From the NCBI GenBank assembly GCA_934630975.1, contig CAKTXH010000024.1:1-31255 (forward strand): a stretch of DNA of 31,255 nt, written 5' to 3'. Each line of letters begins with the position of its first letter. The stretch's first letter is position 1. Positions 24,162 to 31,255 of the stretch are shown here, one piece after another. Under the pieces are notes generated by a model. That model ran no database searches. It had not been told where the DNA came from and worked only from the letters and a program-made list of their open reading frames with translations. A program made the translations under genes and the position numbers. This DNA comes from an uncultured Clostridia bacterium (lineage in GTDB: Bacteria > Bacillota > Clostridia > Christensenellales > Aristaeellaceae).

Positions 24162-24773
24162 TCAATACCCCAAATCCTCGTTGATGAGGACAACCTGCGT
24201 CCGCTTGCCGTTCGGCGCGCGGTCAAACGCCGCGGTGATGTGGCACATCGGCTTTTCGCATGCGGCGGGGTTGCAGGGACGGTTTTCGGCGCACGGGGAA
24301 TGGAGCTTAAAGCGCCGCGCGTTGAGCGGGCAGGCGACCTCCTTGATGCGCTTGACCGCCTGCGCATAACCGCCGGAAACGATCTTGTTGCGGCCGATGA
24401 GCACGTAAACCGTGCCCGGGCCGTAGCACATGGCGGCGATGCGGTTGCCCGTGCCGTCAATCTGCACCATCAGGCCGTCCTCGGTGACGGCGTTGGCGGA
24501 GCAGACATAGAGCGGCGCGTTCATGGCCTCGTGCAGCAGCGCGGGGCGGTCGGCCGGATCAACCTCCCAATGCCAGAGCACTTTGTGCCCGGCCGTGCGC
24601 AGGAGCGTTTCAAGGCCCATTTGTTTGGCCGTCATGCAGCCGCCGAAGCCGACGGTTTCCCCGGCGGGCATATCCGAAAGCAGGTAATCCGCCGCTTCCT
24701 TCGCGGTTTCAAAAACGACGGCCTCAAAGCCGCGCCTGCGCAGCGCGGCGGCTGTTTTTTCAAGTTTTTCCAT
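24162..24773 (-). CDS. LUD-domain protein (LutC/YkgG-like, DUF162)
   Basis: 203 residues, start ATG at 24773 (minus strand) with GGGAGGA upstream. LUD-domain hallmarks are the N-terminal MEKLEKTAAALRRRGFEAVV, GETVGFGGCMTA, the substrate-loop ANAVTEDGLMVQIDGTGNR and YVLIGRNKIV. A Cys-rich C-terminal stretch (SPCAENRPCNPAACEKPMC) could bind a metal or an Fe-S cluster, which is inference. LUD proteins include LutB/LutC of lactate utilisation, but stand-alone clostridial members have no settled role; no lutA or lutB gene is nearby. A promoter with extended -10 is present. Confidence 0.85.
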   Translation of the reverse strand: MEKLEKTAAALRRRGFEAVVFETAKEAADYLLSDMPAGETVGFGGCMTAKQMGLETLLRTAGHKVLWHWEVDPADRPALLHEAMNAPLYVCSANAVTEDGLMVQIDGTGNRIAAMCYGPGTVYVLIGRNKIVSGGYAQAVKRIKEVACPLNARRFKLHSPCAENRPCNPAACEKPMCHITAAFDRAPNGKRTQVVLINEDLGY

Positions 24774-24805
24774 GACAAAATTCCTCCCTGTTGTTGGTTA
24801 GTACC

Positions 24806-24814
24806 ATTATACCA
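24806..24814 (-). promoter_or_regulatory. Extended -10 promoter for the LUD gene
   Basis: On the minus strand TGgTATAAT lies at 24814-24806, about 33 bases before the start codon. The -35 region is just T-rich. Confidence 0.6.
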
Positions 24815-24874
24815 GCTCGGGGAAAAAGAAAAAAGGGCATTGCCGAAAAAGAAACGGAACGGAGGCGGGCGGAC

Positions 24875-25804
24875 ATGCTGGACGAGTGGATGGAGCAGAA
24901 GGTGGACGAAGCCTGCGAGGTCGTTCCGGCATACGTCAATCCGCGAAAAATCCGGCTGGCCAGTTCGCATGTCGGCTGGCGGCTGTATCTGTACGGAAGC
25001 AGCTTTAAACGCGCGGTGAGCGGTTTTTTTGTGCACATCCGTTCCGAACAGGATATGGATATCTTTCTGCGGGAGACGGCGGAAAAGAGCGACACCACCA
25101 TTTCGCGCATCAAACAGTTCCTGCGGGAAAAGGCGCGGCTGCTGGCCGTGCTCGACGACGCGGGCATGCGGCTTCGCTTCGCGACGACGCTGTATCTCTT
25201 CGGCCTTGCGGCGCTGGGAACGCTGGCCGTCGGCGGACGGGAAATGGCGCTCTGCGCGCTGGCGGCCTGCCTGCTGCTGCTCTCCGCGGCGATGGAGCTG
25301 GGGTATGAGCCGCTCTGCGCGGGCATCCGGCAGCGATATCTGTTTTCTATCGGCCTGCGGACGCTGGCGCTGACCGTGCCGCTGGCGGATTATTTTGGAA
25401 AATACCTGATGGCCGGCGTGGCGAGCAACGTCGTGCTGCAATGCGCGATGATCGTCATGCTGGGCGTTCATCTGGCGCTGTTTTTGGCGCTGATCTGCTT
25501 TAACCGGCGGCAAAGCCCGATGCTGCGGGCGCTCAGCGGCGTGCTCGGCGTGTTTCCGGCGCTGACGGCGGCTGCCGCAACGGCGCTGGCGGTGGCGAAC
25601 CTCGCCCAGCCGATGGGCGTCGCCGCGGCGGCGATTGTGCGGGCGCTCGGCGCGGTCAGCGTGTTTTTAGGCGACCGGCTGATGGCCGTCAGCGCGCTGG
25701 GCGGCATCCGGCTGAAATATGAAAGCGTTTGGGAATGGCTGCTGCTGTGCGGCGGGCTGACCCTGATGATGGTCGGCGCGTGGCTGACGGCCTCGCCGAT
25801 GTGA
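24875..25804 (+). CDS. Polytopic membrane protein of unknown function
   Basis: 309 residues. ATG 24875 has GGAGG (24861-24865) upstream at good spacing. About 100 soluble N-terminal residues (MLDEWMEQKVDEACEVVPAY...) precede roughly six hydrophobic segments over residues 103-307, among them TTLYLFGLAALGTLAVGG, MALCALAACLLLLSAA and LLLCGGLTLMMVGAWL. I do not recognise a family; it has no obvious catalytic motif. It lies 22 bases before lepA, in the same direction, and may be co-transcribed with it. No strong promoter was found in the 100 bases upstream. Confidence 0.75.
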   Translation: MLDEWMEQKVDEACEVVPAYVNPRKIRLASSHVGWRLYLYGSSFKRAVSGFFVHIRSEQDMDIFLRETAEKSDTTISRIKQFLREKARLLAVLDDAGMRLRFATTLYLFGLAALGTLAVGGREMALCALAACLLLLSAAMELGYEPLCAGIRQRYLFSIGLRTLALTVPLADYFGKYLMAGVASNVVLQCAMIVMLGVHLALFLALICFNRRQSPMLRALSGVLGVFPALTAAAATALAVANLAQPMGVAAAAIVRALGAVSVFLGDRLMAVSALGGIRLKYESVWEWLLLCGGLTLMMVGAWLTASPM

Positions 25805-25826
25805 ACCGAAACGGAGGATAAACACT

Positions 25827-27626
<1,800 letters not shown>

Positions 27627-27629
27627 GCT

Positions 27630-27680
27630 CTCCTTCCGTCACGACTTCGTCGTGCCACCTCCCTCTAAGAGGGAGGCTTA
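27630..27680 (+). repeat. Palindromic repeat, family A, copy 2
   Basis: It begins 3 bases after the lepA stop and shares its first 35 bases with 14837. CACGAC-TTC-GTCGTG and CCTCCCTC-TAA-GAGGGAGG hairpins. It faces copy 3 in inverted orientation. Confidence 0.85.
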
Positions 27681-27713
27681 ATTCCTTTGGTTTGTTACTT
27701 ATACCCAAAAGAA

Positions 27714-27756
27714 GCTCCCTCTAAGAGGGAGCTGTCAGCGAAGCTGACTGAAGGAG
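27714..27756 (-). repeat. Palindromic repeat, family A, copy 3 (inverted)
   Basis: The same architecture as copy 2 but on the opposite strand: GCTCCCTC-TAA-GAGGGAGC then GTCAGC-GAA-GCTGAC and AAGGAG. Between copies 2 and 3 lie 33 unremarkable AT-rich bases. Confidence 0.85.
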
Positions 27757-27777
27757 TACGAGAGGAGGTGTGGACAG

Positions 27778-29628
27778 ATGCAGGATTATATTGAACGCAG
27801 CAGGCAGATTCGTGCGCTGTCCATGCCGCCGGAAAGCGGAAGCCACTTCTACGGACAATTCGAGGCAAACTTTTTACAGATCCGCGCGCTGTTCGCGCAG
27901 AACCGTATCTACCTCAACGAGCAGATCTTCGGGCCGCTGATGATCGGGATGGATGCGCTGAGCCCCGAAAAAGCGCAGGAGCTGATGGAGATTTCCGACC
28001 ATCTGGCGTACACGGAGACGCTGGAAATGGTGGATGTGCGGCTGGCGTTTTACATCGTGGACGCGCTTGAATCGTATTACGCCAAACGGGGCGACTGGGA
28101 AAAATACATCCACTGCCTGTTCCGGCGGGAGATGCTGGCCTACAACGTCGGCCAGATTTTCGACCGAGGACGGCAGACGGACGCGCTGGCCGGGCGATAC
28201 CGCGCCTGCATCATCTCCTGCGCGGAAAAGGCGGAGGCGTTTCTGGATGATGTGGACGGTTTCGCCGCGCTGCCGAGCAAGACGCAGAAAGAGCTGCTGA
28301 CGATTCAGTTGTTCCGCGCGACGGGATATGAGCGGCCGTATTACGACGAGCAGATGATCCGCGAACAAATTCGTTCCTATCAGCGCTACATCGAGCGGCT
28401 GCGCAACCCGGCGCTTCGACGCGCCGCGCCCGGGATCCAGTGGGATGCGGAGCTATATTCCGCCTATACCTATTTCATGGACGTGCAGGAATTTCTGGAC
28501 TGGCATGAAACGCCGGACGATATTCTGCGCACGCTCGACGAGGCGGGCGATCAGGCGCTGGCGCTGATGGAGAAGAACGGCACGACCAGCCAACGCGATC
28601 CGAGCGCCGTCCTTTCCGGCAAAAAAGCCATCGGCTTTTACCGCGGCACGACCAGCTTTGAAGAGATGGTGCAGAAATACGCCGATTGGCAGAGCGAGGG
28701 CGACCCGAACGCCTATGATCAGCTGAACATGAGCGCCAACGTGATGCCCGTCGTCTTTGTGCAGGGGCTTTGCCGCGAGCACCCGGAGAAAATCGCGGGC
28801 TGCCGCGAGTTCCTGCTGCGCGGCCAGCAGCGGACGTTTGATTACATCCGCCGGGCGAGGGACAAGGGCGCATACAACACGATGCAGCGGTTTATCGGCT
28901 ACATGCTCGATTACTACATCGAGCTGGAGGACGGAATTCCGTTTAAGCAATTCTTCGAAAACCTGATGATCACGACCCAGCCGACGCTGGCGATTCACTG
29001 CTCGATGGTGGCGGCCATTTCCGGGACGATTTTTGACGCGCTGATGGAAAAGCGGCCGGAGCTGCTGATCGGCGTCTGCGGCTGCCGCACGTTTTCGGAG
29101 GTGCGGACGAGGCAGAACGAGATTCGCGTGTTCCTGCGCGAGTGCTGCTTCCTGCACGACGCGGGCAAGCTCTTCTTTCTGGATACGATCAACCAGTTTG
29201 GCCGGATGCTGATGGATGACGAATTCGCGCTGATTCGGCTGCATGCGCAGATGGGTTACGACGTGCTCAGCAAGCGCAAATCGACGCGCCCTTACGCCAA
29301 GGCGGCGCTGTACCACCACAGATGGTACGACGAGCAGGGCGGCTACCCGGCGGATATCTCCTACCGCGACGAGCCGGACGCGCTGCTTTACCAGATTTTG
29401 ACCTGCGCGGACTGCATCGACGCGGCGACGGACTCCGTCGGCCGCGCGTACAGCCGGGGCAAGACGTTTGAAGAGATGCTGGCCAACCTGCGGCAGAACA
29501 GCGGGCGCATGTTCAACCCCGAACTGGTGGCGCTGTTTGACGACGCGGCGCTCTGCGAAAAGGTGGAGCGGCTGCTGTTGGACGAGCGCGGGCGGATGTA
29601 TGACCGCGTGTTTACACGCGCCAGATGA
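27778..29628 (+). CDS. HD-GYP-like domain protein with a novel N-terminal region
   Basis: 616 residues, ATG 27778 with GAGGAGG (27762-27768). The C-terminal third is an HD-GYP-type phosphohydrolase domain: His460-Asp461 in FLHDAGK, His489 in RLHAQMG, His513-His514 in YHHRWYDEQGGYP with GYP at 522-524, and Asp545 in TCADCIDAAT. All expected metal ligands appear present, so cyclic-dinucleotide or other phosphodiester cleavage is plausible. The first 430 residues or so are mostly helical in character, with no membrane segment and no receiver, PAS or GAF domain that I recognise. It sits between lepA and hemW, 31 bases before hemW. The substrate is not known. Confidence 0.82.
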   Translation: MQDYIERSRQIRALSMPPESGSHFYGQFEANFLQIRALFAQNRIYLNEQIFGPLMIGMDALSPEKAQELMEISDHLAYTETLEMVDVRLAFYIVDALESYYAKRGDWEKYIHCLFRREMLAYNVGQIFDRGRQTDALAGRYRACIISCAEKAEAFLDDVDGFAALPSKTQKELLTIQLFRATGYERPYYDEQMIREQIRSYQRYIERLRNPALRRAAPGIQWDAELYSAYTYFMDVQEFLDWHETPDDILRTLDEAGDQALALMEKNGTTSQRDPSAVLSGKKAIGFYRGTTSFEEMVQKYADWQSEGDPNAYDQLNMSANVMPVVFVQGLCREHPEKIAGCREFLLRGQQRTFDYIRRARDKGAYNTMQRFIGYMLDYYIELEDGIPFKQFFENLMITTQPTLAIHCSMVAAISGTIFDALMEKRPELLIGVCGCRTFSEVRTRQNEIRVFLRECCFLHDAGKLFFLDTINQFGRMLMDDEFALIRLHAQMGYDVLSKRKSTRPYAKAALYHHRWYDEQGGYPADISYRDEPDALLYQILTCADCIDAATDSVGRAYSRGKTFEEMLANLRQNSGRMFNPELVALFDDAALCEKVERLLLDERGRMYDRVFTRAR

Positions 29629-29659
29629 AACAACCAGAAAAACAAACGAGGGAAACGAT

Positions 29660-30784
29660 ATGGAGCCGATTTCGATCTATATTCACATCCCGATGTGCGT
29701 AAAAAAGTGCGCTTACTGCGATTTTACGTCCTTCTGCGGGCGGATGAATCAGCGGGAGGCGTACACCGAGGCCGTCTGCCGCGAAATGCGCGAGCAGGCG
29801 GCTTTTTTCGGCGCGCGGCGGGTGAACACGGTGTTCTTTGGCGGGGGAACGCCCACGCTGATGACGGGTGCGCAGATTGGGCGCATGATGGACGTGCTTC
29901 GCGGCTGCTTTGCGCTGGCGGAGGATGCGGAAATTACGATGGAGGGCAATCCCGGCACGCTGACGCGGGAGAATCTGGAAGCGTACCGCAGGGCGGGCGT
30001 GAACCGGCTGTCGCTGGGCGTGCAGAGCCTCGACGACGGGCTTTTGCAGAACATTGGGCGCATCCACACGAGCGGGCAGGCGCGGGAAGCCGTGCGCATG
30101 GCGCGGGACGCGGGCTTTGACAACCTGAATCTCGACCTGATGCTCGGCCTGCCGGGGCAGAAGCCGGAACAGTGGGCGCGGACGCTGAACGAGGCCATCG
30201 CGCTCGAACCGGAACACCTGAGCTGTTACAGCCTGATTCTGGAAGAGGGGACGCCGCTCTTTGCGCAGGCGGAGGCGGGCACGTGCGCGCCGCTGCCGGA
30301 CGAGGACGCGCTCTGCGAGCTGGACGAGATCACCGAGCGGCTGACGCGGGCGGGCGGCTATGCGCGCTACGAAGTATCCAACTACGCGAAAGCGGGAAAG
30401 CTATGTCGGCACAATATCGTCTATTGGGAATGTCTGCCGTATCTGGGGCTGGGCTGCGCGGCGCACAGCGACATGGACGGCAGGCGCTTCTATAACACGG
30501 AGGACTTTGACGCGTACCTGAACCATGCGCCCGCTCGGGCGGAGGACGCGGGCGGACGGATGTTTGAGCGGATGATGATGGGGCTGCGGATGGTGCGCGG
30601 CGTGGACGAGGCGCGATTTGCCCGAGACTTTGGCCGCGCGCCGGAGGACGTATGGAAGAAGAGCCTGCCGAAGCTGATGCGCGAGGGGATGCTGGCGCGG
30701 GAAGGCGGACGGCTTTATCTGACGGCACGGGGCATGCAGGTGATGAACGCCGTGCTGGTGGAGATGATGGAGGAGGAGGGGTAA
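29660..30784 (+). CDS. hemW: Heme chaperone HemW (radical SAM, formerly oxygen-independent coproporphyrinogen oxidase-like)
   Basis: 374 residues, ATG 29660 preceded by GAGGGAAACG. The radical SAM cluster motif is Cys13-x3-Cys17-x2-Cys20 (YIHIPMCVKKCAYCDF). FFGGGTPTLM, EGNPGTL, RLSLGVQS and LDLMLGLPGQ are standard for the family. The HemW-specific HNIVYWECLPYLGLG motif and the absence of the HemN N-terminal extension support heme-chaperone rather than oxidase function. The C-terminal winged-helix-like part ends TARGMQVMNAVLVEMM. The gene precedes hrcA, the common order in Firmicutes. Confidence 0.93.
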   Translation: MEPISIYIHIPMCVKKCAYCDFTSFCGRMNQREAYTEAVCREMREQAAFFGARRVNTVFFGGGTPTLMTGAQIGRMMDVLRGCFALAEDAEITMEGNPGTLTRENLEAYRRAGVNRLSLGVQSLDDGLLQNIGRIHTSGQAREAVRMARDAGFDNLNLDLMLGLPGQKPEQWARTLNEAIALEPEHLSCYSLILEEGTPLFAQAEAGTCAPLPDEDALCELDEITERLTRAGGYARYEVSNYAKAGKLCRHNIVYWECLPYLGLGCAAHSDMDGRRFYNTEDFDAYLNHAPARAEDAGGRMFERMMMGLRMVRGVDEARFARDFGRAPEDVWKKSLPKLMREGMLAREGGRLYLTARGMQVMNAVLVEMMEEEG

Positions 30785-30786
30785 AC

Positions 30787-30829
30787 CCTTCCACCGCTGC
30801 GGCGGTTCCCCTCCCCTTGAAAGGGGAGG
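30787..30829 (+). repeat. Palindromic repeat, family A, copy 4
   Basis: It begins 2 bases after the hemW stop: CCTTCC, ACCGC-TGC-GGCGGT, CTCCCCTT/AAGGGGAG. The stem sequences differ from copies 1-3 but the layout is the same. Confidence 0.75.
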
Positions 30830-30856
30830 TTGGGATTGATTGGCGGAATAAAGAAT

Positions 30857-30899
30857 CTCCCCTTTTAAGGGGAGATGTCGCCGAAAGGCGACAGAGAGG
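30857..30899 (-). repeat. Palindromic repeat, family A, copy 5 (inverted)
   Basis: CTCCCC-TTTTAA-GGGGAG then GTCGCC-GAAA-GGCGAC and AGAGAGG, facing copy 4. The remaining stretch 30900-31024 before the hrcA promoter holds nothing I can identify. Confidence 0.75.
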
Positions 30900-31024
30900 T
30901 TTCAAAGATACATTTTCCCGCTCCAAACCTGCATGAGAAAGCCGAAATGTCGCGGGCAATGCTCAAGGGTTCGGATAAAGGACAGGAAAAGTCAAATTTC
31001 CCGAAAAAAGTTATGGCAAGGGTG

Positions 31025-31053
31025 TTGACAAAAGCGGCTAAGCGTGGTATCTT
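31025..31053 (+). promoter_or_regulatory. SigA promoter of the hrcA operon
   Basis: TTGACA (31025-31030), 17-base spacer, TATCTT (31048-31053) preceded by TGg (extended -10). The start site would fall near 31060, immediately before CIRCE. Confidence 0.8.
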
Positions 31054-31064
31054 TATCACGCTGA

Positions 31065-31091
31065 TTAGCACTCGAACCGCTTGAGTGCTAA
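31065..31091. promoter_or_regulatory. CIRCE operator
   Basis: TTAGCACTC-N9-GAGTGCTAA, a perfect match to the CIRCE consensus. It is the binding site of the HrcA repressor, which controls the hrcA-grpE-dnaK-dnaJ class of heat-shock operon. Confidence 0.98.
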
Positions 31092-31124
31092 CAACAGCGA
31101 ACAGCCGAAAGGAGGAAAGCGGGC

Positions 31125-31255
31125 ATGGATCTCATTGATCGTAAGTATCGCATTTTGCAGGCGATCATTGACGACTACATCATGACCGCGCTGCCGGTCG
31201 GCTCCCGAACGATTTCCCGAAAATATGAACAGAAGCTCTCCTCGGCCACCATCCG
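31125..31255 (+). CDS. hrcA: Heat-inducible transcription repressor HrcA (5' part)
   Basis: The first 43 codons are present; the gene runs off the window. ATG 31125 has AAAGGAGG upstream. The N-terminus DRKYRILQAIIDDYI and PVGSRTISRKYEQKLSSATIR match the winged-helix DNA-binding domain of HrcA. The CIRCE operator in front of it shows autoregulation, relieved at high temperature when GroEL is titrated. grpE and dnaK are expected downstream. Confidence 0.96.
   Translation, partial: MDLIDRKYRILQAIIDDYIMTALPVGSRTISRKYEQKLSSATI

Overview
The window looks like chromosome of a GC-rich, endospore-lineage member of the Clostridia (Bacillota). The pointers are a SipL-type SPOCS/LysM protein, Firmicutes-style AGGAGG ribosome binding sites with frequent GTG/TTG starts, consensus SigA promoters, an FMN riboswitch in front of a RibU-type ECF transporter, a CIRCE/HrcA heat-shock control region and the Firmicutes gene order lepA...hemW-hrcA. 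Scattered GC-rich palindromic repeats fit an uncultured gut-type lineage. I cannot name the genus.

Left part (1-1735): the tail of an unknown gene, a terminator, then a SPOCS+LysM protein of SipL type with a SigE-like -10 box. Pilus locus (about 1740-14836): an AT-rich intergenic region with two promoter candidates leads into a cell-surface operon. It encodes a secreted repeat-rich protein with no anchor, a 1,311-residue adhesin-like SpaA/Cna-type protein ending in a non-canonical LPSVG sorting signal, a major pilin (IPSTG), a class C pilus sortase, a minor pilin or anchor (LPQTG) and, after a weak terminator, an unusual single polypeptide that joins a class B sortase to a C39-like cysteine peptidase. 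Together they would make, polymerise and anchor a covalent pilus. The middles of the adhesin and pilin genes are visibly poorer in GC than the rest of the window, while their signal-peptide and sorting-signal ends are GC-rich, which suggests exchange of the exposed parts.

Middle part (14837-24150): repeats and a terminator; a MATE exporter on the minus strand whose last codons lie inside a repeat; a divergently transcribed HAD phosphatase/DUF218 pair; an FMN riboswitch with ribU; the tRNA t6A genes tsaE-tsaB with rimI; an alpha/beta hydrolase; a membrane-anchored MurF; and a D-Ala-D-Ala-ligase-family enzyme with Phe rather than Tyr at the apparent specificity position of the omega loop.

Right part (24162-31255): a LUD-domain protein (minus strand), an unknown polytopic membrane protein, LepA, an HD-GYP-like protein placed between lepA and hemW, HemW, and the promoter, CIRCE operator and first 43 codons of hrcA. 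Short palindromic repeats sit directly after the stop codons of the sortase-peptidase, lepA and hemW genes.

The most unusual items are the sortase B/C39 fusion in the pilus locus, the atypical pilin and sorting motifs, and the Ddl omega-loop residue. All assignments were made by reading the sequence; no database search was run.
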